Origin: Vannielia litorea
GTDB lineage: Bacteria; Pseudomonadota; Alphaproteobacteria; Rhodobacterales; Rhodobacteraceae
DNA: 41,527 nt
NCBI RefSeq assembly: GCF_018424695.1
Contig: NZ_QTNQ01000033.1
Span: 1 to 41,527 of the forward strand
Direction: 5' to 3'
The stretch's first letter is position 1. Each line of letters starts with the position of its first letter. A model generated the notes under the pieces. It was not told the origin of the DNA and searched no databases. It worked only from the letters and a program-made list of their open reading frames with translations. Both the position numbers and the translations under genes were made by a program. Shown one piece after another: positions 27,850-37,722 of the stretch.

Positions 27850-28805
27850 GCGTTTTCCGGTTCGGGCGCTTCCGGCACCCAGCCCCCGGCCTCGGTCTGC
27901 ACGAAGGCATCGGCGCATTGCTTGGCCAGCGCCCGGACCCGGCCAATGTAGGCCTGCCGCTCGGTGACGGAGATCACGCCGCGCGCGTCGAGCAGGTTGA
28001 AGAGGTGGCTGGCCTTGATGCACTGGTCATAGGCCGGGTGGGCCATGACGATGCGGCGGCCGGTCTTCGGGTCTTCCGACGGAGCGGCAAGGATGCGCTC
28101 GCACTCCGCCTCGGCGTCCTTGAAGTGCTGCAGCAGCGTGTCGGTATCCGCCAGGTCGAAGTTCCAACGCGAATATTCGCCCTCGGTCTGGCGAAACACG
28201 TCGCCGTAGCTCAGGGCAATCGGCGTCTGCGGGTCGTTGTAGGGCATGTCCATCACGTGATCGACGCCCAGCACATACATCGCCAGCCGCTCCAGCCCGT
28301 AGGTCAGCTCGCCGCTCACGGGGTGGCAGTCATGCCCGCCAACCTGCTGGAAATAGGTGAACTGGCTCACCTCCATCCCGTCGCACCACACCTCCCAGCC
28401 AAGGCCCCAGGCGCCAAGCGTTGGGCTCTCCCAGTCATCCTCGACAAAGCGAATGTCATGCACCTGCGCGTCGATCCCTATCGCCGCGAGCGAGCCGAGA
28501 TACAAATCCTGCAAGTCCGGCGGGCTCGGTTTGATCAGCACCTGGTACTGGTAATAATGCTGCAACCGGTTGGGGTTGTCGCCGTAGCGTCCATCCGTCG
28601 GCCGCCGCGAGGGCTGCACGTAGGCCGCCGCCCAGGGCTTGCTGCCCAGCGCCCGCAGGGTGGTCGCCGGATGGAAGGTGCCCGCGCCCACCTCCATGTC
28701 GTAGGGTTGCAGTACCGCGCAGCCCTTGCCGCCCCAATAGGCCTGAAGCCGCAGGATGATCTCCTGAAAGGAGCGGGGTTTGTCGATGCTCTGATGCTCG
28801 GCCAT
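27846..28805 (-). CDS. glyQ: Glycine--tRNA ligase alpha subunit
   Basis: A 319-residue class II synthetase subunit that activates glycine with ATP. Class II motifs are visible: [64 protein letters not shown] and [15 protein letters not shown]. Length fits the family (about 300). The ATG at 28805 begins the conserved region; upstream codons in the same frame are antisense to the next gene. It is the first gene of glyQ-DUF6446-glyS, with four-base overlap to the second gene and a good promoter upstream. Confidence 0.97.
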   Translation of the reverse strand: MAEHQSIDKPRSFQEIILRLQAYWGGKGCAVLQPYDMEVGAGTFHPATTLRALGSKPWAAAYVQPSRRPTDGRYGDNPNRLQHYYQYQVLIKPSPPDLQDLYLGSLAAIGIDAQVHDIRFVEDDWESPTLGAWGLGWEVWCDGMEVSQFTYFQQVGGHDCHPVSGELTYGLERLAMYVLGVDHVMDMPYNDPQTPIALSYGDVFRQTEGEYSRWNFDLADTDTLLQHFKDAEAECERILAAPSEDPKTGRRIVMAHPAYDQCIKASHLFNLLDARGVISVTERQAYIGRVRALAKQCADAFVQTEAGGWVPEAPEPENA

Positions 28806-28842
28806 GGGGCGCGGTATCCTCGGGGTTTCGGCGTGCAGCGCC

Positions 28843-28871
28843 TCAATAGAGCCGGGGCGCGAGACGGTCAA
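28843..28871 (-). promoter_or_regulatory. Sigma-70 promoter of the glyQ operon
   Basis: Minus strand TTGACC (28866-28871), 17-base spacer, TATTGA (28843-28848). Transcription should start near 28836, about 30 bases before the glyQ ATG. Confidence 0.65.
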
Positions 28872-29024
28872 ACCGTTTGCCTGTGGCCCGTCTGCGACGC
28901 CGCACGCCCGGGGCCTGAACACACGCATATTTGGGGTGCAACGCCCGTCAGCACTGGTAGATTGCCCGAAATCGCGCGGGGCCCGCATTTCAGGCCCATC
29001 AGGGAATGGGACACGAGACAGAGT

Positions 29025-30812
29025 ATGACGATTTTCACCAAGCGTATTTTTGCGGCGATCTGGCTGCTCTTCGCACTCGCCGCGGGCAGCGCGGCCACCG
29101 CGCAAAGCACCGTCTGGGTGCAGATCGAGGCCCAGCCCACGCTGGCCGAGGCCGAAGCGCGGGCGCGGGCCTATTCGGCGGCCTTCCCCAACACTGCAGG
29201 CTTCCGGATGCGCTCGGGCTGGTATGCCATCGCGCTCGGGCCCTATACCCAGCAACAGGCCGACCGCGAGCTTGCCGCGCTGCGCCGCGAGCGGCTGATC
29301 CCGGCCGACAGCTTCATCGCCTTCCCCAACCAGTTCCGCCAGCAGTTCTGGCCCGTGGGTGCCAACACCCTGAACGATCCGGCGCCCACGGCCCAGCCCG
29401 AGGCCAGCAACGAGCCCGCAACTGATCTGGAGTCCGCAGCCGAAGCGGTTGTCGAGGCCACACCAGAGCCCGAGCCGGTGATCCCCGATGAAACCCCCGC
29501 CGAGGCCCGCCGCTCCGAGCGCGCACTCAGCCGGGACGAACGCGCCGAGCTTCAGGAGGCCCTGCAATGGGAGGGCTTCTACCTCGGTGCTATCGACGCG
29601 GCCTTCGGCCCCGGCACCCGCCGCTCCATGGCCGATTACCAGGCTGCCAAGGGCTACGAGCCCACCGGCGTGCTCACCACCGCCCAGCGCCGCGAGCTGG
29701 TCGAGGGCTACCGCGCCGAATTTGCCGCTCTCGGCATGGCCCCCCTGGCCGACAACCGTGCGGGCATCGAGATGACGGCCCCCCTCGGCCTCGTGGCCTT
29801 CGACCATATCGAGCCACCCTTCGTGCATTACGACAGCACCAACGACCGGGGCGTCCGCCTCCTGCTGATCTCGCAGACCGGCGACCAGACCACGCTGTTC
29901 GGCCTCTACGACATCATGCAGACGCTCACCATCGTTCCCCAGGAAGGCGAGCGCAGCCGCTCCGAGCGCAGCTTCGTGCTGACCGGCCAGAACGACGAGT
30001 TGCACAGCTACACCTACGCCCGCCTCGACGGTGGCGCGGTCAAGGGATTCACCCTCGTGTGGAAGCCGGAAGACGCCAAGATAATGAACGCCGTGGTCAA
30101 GGAAATGCGCGAGAGCTTCACGCCGACTGCATCGATCCTTCCCGACAGCGCCGGAAACAGCGGTGAAGAACAGCGGGTGGATCTTCTGGCGGGGCTCGAA
30201 ATCCGCAGCCCCGAGCTGTCGCGTTCCGGCTTCTACGTCGATGGCTCCGGCGCGGTGCTGACCACCACCGAAGTGCTCGGCCAATGTGGCCGCGTCACCC
30301 TGGATGAAAGCTATGAGGCCGAAATCGCCGCCCGCGACGACACCCTAGGCCTCGCCCTGCTGACGCCCCGCCAGCCGCTGGCGCCTCAGGCTCACGCCCG
30401 CTTCGCCCCGTCCACGCCGCGCCTCAAGTCCGAGGTCGCCGTGGCGGGCTACAGCTACGAAGAGGTGCTTGGCCTGCCCACCGTCACCTTCGGCACCCTC
30501 GCCGACCTGCGCGGGCTGGGCGGCGAAAACGGCGTGCAGCGGCTGGAGCTTTCCACCCTGCCCGGCGATGCGGGCGGCCCGGTGCTCGACCAGTCCGGCG
30601 CGGTGCTCGGCATGTTGCTTGCCCGCCAGCAGGACGGCAGCCGCCAGTTGCCTGACAACGTGCAATTCGCACGCGACGTGCCCTCGATCGCGGGCTTCCT
30701 CTCCGCCGCCGGGCTCGATGCCACGCCGTCGGAGGCCAGCTCCGCACTCGCCCCCGAGGATCTCACCTCCCTGGCCGAAGGTATGACGGTTCTGGTCAGC
30801 TGTTGGGAGTGA
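29025..30812 (+). CDS. Secreted SPOR / peptidoglycan-binding protein with inactive trypsin-like domain
   Basis: A 595-residue exported protein. Signal peptide 1-27 (AAGSAATAQ cleavage region); SPOR-like repeat about 30-105 ([31 protein letters not shown]); acidic proline-rich linker 115-165; peptidoglycan_binding_1 domain 172-222 ([20 protein letters not shown]); an unassigned middle domain; and a chymotrypsin-fold domain at about 385-560. In that domain the normal His is Glu416 (VLTTTEV), the Asp is Gly442 (DDTLGLALL) and the Ser is Ala516 ([10 protein letters not shown]), so it should be proteolytically dead. A wall-associated binding or scaffold role is likely. The ATG at 29025 has only a weak GAGACAGAG ahead of it. 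It is divergent from glyQ. Confidence 0.88.
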   Translation: MTIFTKRIFAAIWLLFALAAGSAATAQSTVWVQIEAQPTLAEAEARARAYSAAFPNTAGFRMRSGWYAIALGPYTQQQADRELAALRRERLIPADSFIAFPNQFRQQFWPVGANTLNDPAPTAQPEASNEPATDLESAAEAVVEATPEPEPVIPDETPAEARRSERALSRDERAELQEALQWEGFYLGAIDAAFGPGTRRSMADYQAAKGYEPTGVLTTAQRRELVEGYRAEFAALGMAPLADNRAGIEMTAPLGLVAFDHIEPPFVHYDSTNDRGVRLLLISQTGDQTTLFGLYDIMQTLTIVPQEGERSRSERSFVLTGQNDELHSYTYARLDGGAVKGFTLVWKPEDAKIMNAVVKEMRESFTPTASILPDSAGNSGEEQRVDLLAGLEIRSPELSRSGFYVDGSGAVLTTTEVLGQCGRVTLDESYEAEIAARDDTLGLALLTPRQPLAPQAHARFAPSTPRLKSEVAVAGYSYEEVLGLPTVTFGTLADLRGLGGENGVQRLELSTLPGDAGGPVLDQSGAVLGMLLARQQDGSRQLPDNVQFARDVPSIAGFLSAAGLDATPSEASSALAPEDLTSLAEGMTVLVSCWE

Positions 30813-30837
30813 TCCCCACGCGCGGTGTAGGGCTCCC

Positions 30838-30860
30838 GTAGGGTGGGCAATCTGCCCACC
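30838..30860. repeat. Dispersed palindromic repeat, family A, copy 1
   Basis: GTAG followed by the palindrome GGTGGGCAATCTGCCCACC (8-bp stem, 3-base loop). The same 23 bases occur without a mismatch at 35243-35265. Here it lies between convergent genes and may end transcription from both sides. Confidence 0.75.
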
Positions 30861-30880
30861 TTCCCGGCCCCGTCCCGCGC

Positions 30881-30934
30881 GTTATGCCCGCCAGCAGTTG
30901 CCGGTGCGCTATGCGCGCCAGAAGTTGACAGTGA
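30881..30934 (-). repeat. Tandem 27-base duplication at the 3' end of trkH
   Basis: 30881-30907 and 30908-30934 are adjacent copies with 21 of 27 bases identical. The right copy holds the last codons and stop of trkH; the left copy lies just beyond the stop and would encode a similar NCWRA-stop ending in the same phase. Confidence 0.65.
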
Positions 30935-32357
30935 ACAGCGCATAAACGGCCAGCACCTCCAGCCGCCCCACCAGCATGCCTGCCGCCAGTAGCCACTTGG
31001 CGGTGTCGTTCAGCGTGCTGAAGTTGCCCGCCGGCCCGATGATATCCCCCAGCCCCGGGCCGATGTTGGCAATCGCCGTCGCCGCGCCGGAAACGGAAGT
31101 GGTAAAATCCAGCCCGGTAAAACTCAGCAGCACCGCCAGCGCCCCAAGCGACACGGTGAAGAGCACGAAGAAGCTCATCACCGAGCTCAGCACATCCTGC
31201 CCCACCGGGCGCCCGTCATAACGCGGGGTGAAGATACCCGAGGGCGAATGGATGGTCCGGATCTGGCTGCGGATCGAGGCAAACAGAAGCTGGTAGCGGA
31301 AAATCTTCACCGAGCAGGCTGTCGAGCCCGCGCAGCCTCCGATCAACCCGATGAAGAAGAACATGATCACCAGGAACCCGCCCCACTGCATGTAATCCAC
31401 CGAGGCATAGCCGGTGCCCGACATGATCGAGGTGATGTTGAACAGCCCCTCCCGCATCGCCTGCTCCCAGTGATGCGGAAAGATCGACGTCAGGATCAGC
31501 GTGGTGACCAGCACCAGCACCGCGATGATGCTCAGAAACACCCTCACCTGGCTGTCGCGCCAGAGCGGGGTGGCATTGCCGTTCACCAGCTGCACGTAGC
31601 GCACAAAGGGCAGCGCGGCGAGGATCATGAAGATCGAGGCCGCGTATTCCGGCGCGCCCTGAAAGGTGCCAAAGCTGGCATCGTAGTTCGAGAATCCCCC
31701 AGTGCTGACGGTGGTGAGCGCATGCACCACCGCATCGAACCCGCTCATGCCCAGAAAGAGGTAGGTGACGAGGCAGGCGAGCGTGATGGCAATGTAGATC
31801 ACCGAGATCTGCGCCGCGATCTGGGTGGCGCGCGGCAGGATCTTCCCCATCGTCTCGAAGGCCTCCGAGCGGAAAATCTGCATCCCCCCCACCTTCAGTT
31901 CCGGCAGGAACACCATGGCCACAACGATGATCCCGATGCCTCCCAGCCATTGCAGAATGCCCCGCCAGAGCAGAATGCCCTTGGGCAGATCGTCCAGCCC
32001 GGTGAGCACGGTGGAGCCGGTGGTCGTCAGCCCCGACATCGCCTCGAAGAAGGCATCCACCACCCGCGCATCGGTCTCGCCAAGGATAAATGGCACAGCC
32101 CCGAAGAGCGGCAGCGCCACCCAAACGAGCGTGGTGAGCAAGAAGGTCTGCCGCAGCGTCAGCCCCTCGGTCACCCCGTTGGCACAGGCCAGCGCAATGA
32201 GCCCGCCCGAGAGCATGGTGATGATCCCGCTCTCAAGGAACACCGGCCACTGGCTGTTGCCCTCATAGAGATCGACCATCATGGGCACCAGCATCATGGC
32301 CCCGAGAATGGCTGTGAGAAGGCCGATGACATAACCGACCGGGCGAACGTCCAACAT
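30909..32357 (-). CDS. trkH: TrkH family potassium uptake protein
   Basis: A 482-residue membrane subunit of the Trk potassium system with four M1-P-M2 repeats. Selectivity-filter loops: TTTGSTVLTG (P1), TTVSTGGFSNYD (P2), SIMSGTGYASVDY (P3) and ANIGPGLGDIIG (P4). LQWLGGIGIIVVAMVFLP is typical. Potassium enters under control of the cytoplasmic NAD-binding subunit TrkA, which is not encoded here. I chose ATG 32357; a TTG 12 codons upstream is also in frame but coincides with a TTGACA hexamer that may be a -35 box. No clear ribosome-binding site precedes the ATG. Confidence 0.93.
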   Translation of the reverse strand: MLDVRPVGYVIGLLTAILGAMMLVPMMVDLYEGNSQWPVFLESGIITMLSGGLIALACANGVTEGLTLRQTFLLTTLVWVALPLFGAVPFILGETDARVVDAFFEAMSGLTTTGSTVLTGLDDLPKGILLWRGILQWLGGIGIIVVAMVFLPELKVGGMQIFRSEAFETMGKILPRATQIAAQISVIYIAITLACLVTYLFLGMSGFDAVVHALTTVSTGGFSNYDASFGTFQGAPEYAASIFMILAALPFVRYVQLVNGNATPLWRDSQVRVFLSIIAVLVLVTTLILTSIFPHHWEQAMREGLFNITSIMSGTGYASVDYMQWGGFLVIMFFFIGLIGGCAGSTACSVKIFRYQLLFASIRSQIRTIHSPSGIFTPRYDGRPVGQDVLSSVMSFFVLFTVSLGALAVLLSFTGLDFTTSVSGAATAIANIGPGLGDIIGPAGNFSTLNDTAKWLLAAGMLVGRLEVLAVYALFTVNFWRA

Positions 32358-32406
32358 GGACGAACGGTTGGCTTGGGGCGCGGGAAGTGTCAAGCAACAG
32401 CGAGCC

Positions 32407-32592
32407 TCAGGGGCCCGCGGTGCGGCCCGTGACCGTCACGTGGTGAAACGCCCCTTCAGAGTCGAACCTCACCTGAACCCGCAGTTCCCGCGCGATGAGC
32501 AGGCTCCAGGCGGTCTTGCTGCACGGCCCGCCCAGCAAGGAGTCAACAGCTCCAAAGACCGGACGCCTACCACAAGCCCCCCCGCCCCGCAT
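32407..32592 (-). CDS. Possible small protein (up to 61 aa), start uncertain
   Basis: From about GAVDSLLGG onward the frame shows strongly gene-like codon use, with G or C at most third positions and an ordinary amino-acid mix (KTAWSLLIARELRVQVRF, then FHHVTVTGRTAGP). The first 15 codons after ATG 32592 are glycine- and arginine-rich and less convincing, so the true start may lie further in. I recognise no family. It lies in the 352-base gap between trkH and purU; the rest of the gap holds a TTAACC/GGTTAA inverted repeat near 32592-32613 and a REP-like element. Confidence 0.4.
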   Translation of the reverse strand: MRGGGACGRRPVFGAVDSLLGGPCSKTAWSLLIARELRVQVRFDSEGAFHHVTVTGRTAGP

Positions 32593-32655
32593 TAACCCCA
32601 AATCAAGGTTAACGCCGCCGCCCGAAACCCGACCGGCGCCGCACCATTTTCTTGC

Positions 32656-32697
32656 TGCAAGTATCTCCGGGGAGCGCGAGGGGCTGGCCCCTCGCTC
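32656..32697. repeat. REP-like palindromic element, copy 2
   Basis: AAGTATCTCCGGGG followed by an 8-bp stem GCGAGGGG (32676-32683) / CCCCTCGC (32688-32695) with a 4-base loop. It is the reverse-oriented relative of the element at 4496-4535 (G-rich hairpin joined to CCCCGGAGATAC-like sequence). It lies just past the purU stop and may stop transcription there. Confidence 0.5.
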
Positions 32698-32709
32698 CTG
32701 CCCTTTCCG

Positions 32710-33594
32710 TCAGCCCATCCGCTCCGAGCGGAAGCCGCCGGGCGAAGCCGGGAACACAACCGTCTTGTTGCCGTTCAACAGCACCCGGTGATGGATGAAG
32801 GCGTGGATCGCGCGGGCAAACACCTGCGCCTCCACGTCCCGGCCAAGGCTCACGTAGTCGTCGCCATTCTGCGCATGGGTCACCCGCACAGTGTCCTGCT
32901 CAATGATCGGCCCCTCATCCAGATCGGCGGTCACAAAATGCGCCGTCGCGCCAATCAGCTTCACACCGCGCTCGAAGGCCTGCTTGTAGGGGTTCGCTCC
33001 TTTGAAGCTCGGCAGGAAGGAGTGGTGGATGTTGATGATCCGCCCCGCCATCTTCTGGCACATCGCGTCAGACAGCACCTGCATGTAACGCGCCAGCACG
33101 ATCAGCTCCGCCCCGGTTTCCTCGACCACATCCATGATCCGCTGCTCGGCCTGCGGCTTGTTCTCCTTCGTCACCCGGATGTGGTGAAACGGGATATCGT
33201 GGTTCACCACCACCTTCTGGTAGTCGAGATGGTTCGAAATTACCGCCACGATCTCCACCGGCAGCGCCCCGATGCGCCAGCGATAGAGCAGGTCGTTCAG
33301 GCAATGGCCAAAGCGCGAGACCATGATGATCACCTTCATCTTCTGCGCGTCGTCGTGGATCGCCCACCCCATCGAGAAGGGCTCCGCCACCGCGCCGAAG
33401 GCCTCGCGCAGCGCCTCCAGCGGCGCGCCCTCCTCGGAGTTGAAGCTGGTCCGCATGAAGAAATTCCCGGTTCCCGGGTCGTCAAACTGCGCCGAGTCTG
33501 TGATGTTGCAGCCCTTCTCGGCCAGAAAGCCGGAGATGGCGGCAACGATGCCCCGCGTGGAGGGGCAGGTGACGGTAAGGGTGTAGCGGCTCAT
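32710..33594 (-). CDS. purU: Formyltetrahydrofolate deformylase
   Basis: A 294-residue cytoplasmic enzyme that hydrolyses 10-formyl-THF to formate and THF, balancing the one-carbon pool. An ACT-like domain fills residues 1-80 (YTLTVTCPSTRGIVAAISGFL), followed by the formyltransferase-fold domain (VIIMVSRFGHCLNDLLYR, then NIHHSFLPSFKGANPY and the catalytic Asp in TADLDEGPIIEQD). These match PurU rather than PurN, which lacks the ACT part. The upstream gap of 184 bases to the divergent desaturase gene contains the inverted repeat GTTCC-TATAG-GGAAC at 33746-33760. Confidence 0.95.
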   Translation of the reverse strand: MSRYTLTVTCPSTRGIVAAISGFLAEKGCNITDSAQFDDPGTGNFFMRTSFNSEEGAPLEALREAFGAVAEPFSMGWAIHDDAQKMKVIIMVSRFGHCLNDLLYRWRIGALPVEIVAVISNHLDYQKVVVNHDIPFHHIRVTKENKPQAEQRIMDVVEETGAELIVLARYMQVLSDAMCQKMAGRIINIHHSFLPSFKGANPYKQAFERGVKLIGATAHFVTADLDEGPIIEQDTVRVTHAQNGDDYVSLGRDVEAQVFARAIHAFIHHRVLLNGNKTVVFPASPGGFRSERMG

Positions 33595-33778
33595 GGCTAT
33601 ATGGTCCTGCGCGTTAAGGTCTCGTGTTGCACCGATGCCCTATCAAGGGGATGTTCCCCGTCAACTCCTCCACGCAGGCACACGGCGTTCTGGCCGCAGA
33701 ATAACCGCCGCCGATTCAACGGATTGCCACAATGCGACACTTGGTGTTCCTATAGGGAACTCGGGTGAGGCGTGTGTG

Positions 33779-34690
33779 ATGGAACTGGTCGATTCAGAGC
33801 GGGTGAAAGCGGGGCCGGGCTGCGATGCCATGGCCGGGCGCATCACCTTCGAGCCGCTCAAGGCGGCCTGGTGGGCCGGGCATGGGCTCGGCGGCCTCAC
33901 CGCAGTCCTGGTCTTCCCAAGCTGGAGCGGCCTCGCCGTCTTTATCCTCCTCACCGGCCTCACCATCTGCGCCGGCCACTCCGTCGGCATGCACCGCCTG
34001 CTCATCCACCGCGCCTTCACCACACCGCTCTGGCTGGAGCGTCTGCTGGTCTGGCTCGGCACCCTCGTCGGCATGGCCGGCCCCATGGGTATGATCCGCG
34101 CCCATGACATGCGCGACTGGCACCAGCGCCAAGAGCGCTGCCCGCCGCACCCCTCGCACGGTGCAGGGTTTTTCAAAGATGCCTACTGGCAACTGATGTG
34201 CAGCTACCGCCTGACGCAACCGCCCCGGCTTGAGATCGAGCCCGAAGTGGCCCGCGACCCGGTCTACCGCTTCACCGAAGCCACCTGGATGGCTCAGCAA
34301 CTGCCCCTCGCCCTTGCTCTCTGGGCGCTCGGCGGCTGGGGCTGGGTGCTCTGGGGCATCTGCCTGCGGGTCTGGGTGTCGCTGACGATGCACTGGATGG
34401 TCGGCCACTACTGTCACCGTTCGGGCCATCAGGGCTGGCGTATCGCGGGCCTGCCGGTGCAGGGCTACAACCTGCCGGGCTGGTCGCTGGTCACATTCGG
34501 AGAAAACTGGCACGGCAACCACCACGCCTTCCCCCATTCCGCCCGCCTCGGGGTGGAACGCGGCCAGCTCGATCCGGGCTTCTGGTTCATCCGCACGCTG
34601 GAGGCGCTCGGCCTCGCCACCCATGTCCGGCTCCCCACCAACGAAGCCCCGCGCGAGGGCCTCACCCGGCTTGGACAGCCCGCCGAATGA
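33779..34690 (+). CDS. Membrane fatty-acid desaturase-like protein, variant histidine boxes
   Basis: A 303-residue membrane protein with about four helices. Histidine box 1 is MHRLLIHRAF (His72, His77) and box 3 is ENWHGNHHAFPHS. A further HWMVGHYCHRSG cluster precedes box 3. The usual HRxHH second box is replaced by AHDMRDWHQRQERCPPHPSH (residues 108-127), so the di-iron ligand set may differ from standard delta-9 acyl-CoA desaturases. I recall similar proteins from other alphaproteobacteria, so it seems to be a distinct subfamily and not decay. GTGAGG lies upstream of ATG 33779. Its stop overlaps the next start by four bases. Confidence 0.8.
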   Translation: MELVDSERVKAGPGCDAMAGRITFEPLKAAWWAGHGLGGLTAVLVFPSWSGLAVFILLTGLTICAGHSVGMHRLLIHRAFTTPLWLERLLVWLGTLVGMAGPMGMIRAHDMRDWHQRQERCPPHPSHGAGFFKDAYWQLMCSYRLTQPPRLEIEPEVARDPVYRFTEATWMAQQLPLALALWALGGWGWVLWGICLRVWVSLTMHWMVGHYCHRSGHQGWRIAGLPVQGYNLPGWSLVTFGENWHGNHHAFPHSARLGVERGQLDPGFWFIRTLEALGLATHVRLPTNEAPREGLTRLGQPAE

Positions 34691-35187
34691 CGGCCCGAAG
34701 CATTCGCGCGCTCACCCCGGAGCATGACCTCGCCGCAATCATCGCCTTCTACGAGGCAGCACCCGATTACTTCCTCATGGCCGACGGAGAGGCCCCCGGC
34801 CCCGCCAAAGCCCGCGAATTCTTCACCGACGTCCCGCCCGGCTGCGACCCTGCCGCCACCCATCACCTCGGCCTCTTTCTCGAGGACCGGCTCTCCGGCC
34901 TCGCCGAACTCTCCTTCGGCTTCCCCGAGCCAGGCGATGCCTTCCTCGGCCTCATGCTGCTCGGCCCCTGGGCGCGCGGCGCAGGCCATGGCCGCGCCTT
35001 CCTTGCAGAGGTCGAGGCCCGCGCGCGCGCCACCCGTAGCCCCGCGCTCTCCCTCGCCGTGCTGAAGGCCAATCCGCGTGGCCGTGCCTTCTGGGAGCGC
35101 GAAGGCTTCACCGCGACAGGCCACACCGGCAGCTACACCGCCGGTGGCGTAACCCACCACCTCGCCCGCATGTCGAAACCGCTGTAG
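34687..35187 (+). CDS. GNAT family N-acetyltransferase
   Basis: A 166-residue acetyl-CoA-dependent acyltransferase. The acetyl-CoA loop is LLGPWARGAGHGRAFL near 97-112, which corresponds to the Q/RxxGxG/A motif. The C-terminal LAVLKANPRGRAFWEREGF, GHTGSY is the typical GNAT strand-helix end. The acceptor is unknown. It begins inside the desaturase stop codon (ATGA), so the pair is coupled and may act on related membrane or lipid-linked substrates; that link is only positional. Confidence 0.88.
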   Translation: MTARSIRALTPEHDLAAIIAFYEAAPDYFLMADGEAPGPAKAREFFTDVPPGCDPAATHHLGLFLEDRLSGLAELSFGFPEPGDAFLGLMLLGPWARGAGHGRAFLAEVEARARATRSPALSLAVLKANPRGRAFWEREGFTATGHTGSYTAGGVTHHLARMSKPL

Positions 35188-35205
35188 GTCGGGACTTGTC
35201 CCGAC
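35188..35205. repeat. Palindromic hairpin repeat GTCGGGA-CTTG-TCCCGAC
   Basis: Perfect 7-bp stem with a 4-base loop, directly after the GNAT stop codon. Such GTAGGTCGGGA...TCCCGAC elements are widespread between bacterial genes. It could end transcription of the desaturase-GNAT pair. It heads a 135-base block of stacked repeats (35188-35320). Confidence 0.55.
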
Positions 35206-35242
35206 GCTCCGCACCCGAGACGGGCAGGTGACGCGTATCGCG

Positions 35243-35265
35243 GTAGGGTGGGCAATCTGCCCACC
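35243..35265. repeat. Dispersed palindromic repeat, family A, copy 2
   Basis: Identical over 23 bases to 30838-30860, including the palindrome GGTGGGCAATCTGCCCACC. It is followed 9 bases later by the family B repeat. Confidence 0.75.
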
Positions 35266-35274
35266 GCCCCGGGC

Positions 35275-35320
35275 GCTGCTCATCGGTGCCTTGCCTCACG
35301 GCGCGGCGCCTCTTCGCAGC
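35275..35320. repeat. Dispersed intergenic repeat, family B, copy 2 (inverted)
   Basis: Reverse complement of 2996-3041 with 41 of 46 bases identical. It ends just before the folE2 stop codon. Confidence 0.75.
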
Positions 35321-35322
35321 CG

Positions 35323-36420
<1,098 letters not shown>

Positions 36421-36459
36421 GGCAATTTCCCCCTTTCATGCGGGTGCGGGCCATCGCCT

Positions 36460-36488
36460 GCATATGGGGCACCCTAGCGGCCTTGCAA
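36460..36488 (-). promoter_or_regulatory. Candidate promoter of folE2
   Basis: Minus strand TTGCAA (36483-36488), 17 bases, ATATGC (36460-36465), about 40 bases ahead of the ATG. I see no obvious Zur-type palindrome, although FolE2 is zinc-regulated in some bacteria. Confidence 0.4.
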
Positions 36489-36628
36489 GCTTTTCCTGCC
36501 CCGCGGACGACCTGCCATCCGCCAAATGAGACAGCCACCGCCCTGCCCTTCATTGCCCCAAAGTCGTAGGCAAGGGCGGTTCCATTGCGCCCCGAAGCGC
36601 CTATCATCGCACCCGGGGAGGAACCCGC

Positions 36629-37597
36629 ATGACCCATGTTGCACGCCACGTCGACCACGTGCTGAAAACCGCAAGCCACCCGGCCGCCGCCGCCCGCTCG
36701 CGGCTGGCCGCTTCGTGGATGCGCTCGCTCACCCACCACGGGCTGGACCCGGCCCAGCGCGCAGGCGTCCAACGGATAACCGAAGGCGCACTGCGCGAGC
36801 GCCACGAGCGCGCGGGCCGGATGCGCGCCATCGCCGCGCCCCAGATGGATGCGCTCTTCCGCCTCGTCGACGGCTCGGGCTGCGGCGTGCTGCTGACCGA
36901 CGCCGAGGGCGTGGTGCTCGATCTGCGCGCCGCCGAGGGCGACACCGCCACCTTCGAGCACTGGGGCCTCGCACCTGGCCATGACTGGTCGGAAGGCTCC
37001 GAAGGCACCAACGGCATCGGCACCTGCATCGCCGAGCGGCGCGAGGTGATTATCCACCGCGATCAGCACTTCCGTGCCCGCAACACCGCGATGAGTTGCA
37101 TGGATGCGCCGATCTTCGGCGCGCAGGGCGAGCTGATCGGGGCGCTCGATGTCTCCTCCGCGCGTGCCGACCAGACCGAGGGCTTCAACCAGCTCATCGC
37201 CGCCGTTGTCGCCCAGACCGCCCGCAAGATCGAGGCCGCGCACTTCCGCGCCGCTTTCCCCGGCACCCGGATCATCTCCGCCGCCAGCGACGAGGAGGCC
37301 GATGCTGTCACCCTGCTCGCCGTCGATGCCGACGACATCCTGCGCGGCGCGACGCGGGGCGCACGCAAAGCATTCCGTCTCGCCCCCACGGGGCCCGTCA
37401 CGCCCCTGCCCGCTTCCGACATCTTCGGGCGCGCCGACGGGCCGACCGGCTTTGAGAAGGCCGAGCGCGCCGCCGTCAACCGGGCGCTGGCCCGCGCGGG
37501 CGGCAACGTAAGCGCTGCGGCGCGCAGCCTCGGCATCGGGCGGGCCACGCTCTATCGCCGGATGAAGCGGCTGGGCCTGAGCGAAAGCGCGGCCTGA
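36629..37597 (+). CDS. GAF-domain / Fis-type HTH regulator (AcoR-like without AAA+ domain)
   Basis: A 322-residue regulator. The N-terminal AcoR-type segment [17 protein letters not shown] (about 25-41) leads to a GAF sensor domain (about 70-205; [50 protein letters not shown]). The protein ends in a Fis-like helix-turn-helix ([20 protein letters not shown], then [14 protein letters not shown]). The central AAA+ domain of sigma-54 activators is missing, so it should act on a sigma-70 promoter or as a repressor. GGGGAGGAA fixes the start. The perfect inverted repeat just after its stop, ahead of the aldehyde dehydrogenase, is its likely operator; a half-site TGAGACA lies upstream at 36527-36533. 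Confidence 0.88.
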   Translation: MTHVARHVDHVLKTASHPAAAARSRLAASWMRSLTHHGLDPAQRAGVQRITEGALRERHERAGRMRAIAAPQMDALFRLVDGSGCGVLLTDAEGVVLDLRAAEGDTATFEHWGLAPGHDWSEGSEGTNGIGTCIAERREVIIHRDQHFRARNTAMSCMDAPIFGAQGELIGALDVSSARADQTEGFNQLIAAVVAQTARKIEAAHFRAAFPGTRIISAASDEEADAVTLLAVDADDILRGATRGARKAFRLAPTGPVTPLPASDIFGRADGPTGFEKAERAAVNRALARAGGNVSAAARSLGIGRATLYRRMKRLGLSESAA

Positions 37598-37599
37598 CC

Positions 37600-37617
37600 T
37601 GTCTCACCGCTGAGACA
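37600..37617. promoter_or_regulatory. Operator candidate TGTCTCA-N4-TGAGACA
   Basis: A perfect inverted repeat with 7-base arms, TGTCTCACCGCTGAGACA, starting 3 bases after the stop of the GAF-Fis regulator and 105 bases before the aldehyde dehydrogenase ATG. Its size and symmetry suit a dimeric Fis-type helix-turn-helix protein. Confidence 0.6.
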
Positions 37618-37722
37618 CATCGCACCTACGCCCGGCCTACCCCCCCTCCCCCGCCGCACCCCGGCAGCGCAGGCTCTGCCCATCCCGGCACGGGGCCGGG
37701 CGCAAATTTGGGAGGAGCATCC

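Noticed and set aside
30813..30908. CRISPR-like or tandem-repeat array between the pseudoprotease gene and trkH
   Set aside because: Only one palindrome and one two-unit duplication are present; there are no regular spacers.
37685..37705. GGCAC...GGGC sequence as a sigma-54 promoter of the aldehyde dehydrogenase
   Set aside because: The GG-to-GC spacing is 11 and not 10, the -12 element is poor, and the neighbouring regulator lacks the AAA+ domain needed for sigma-54.
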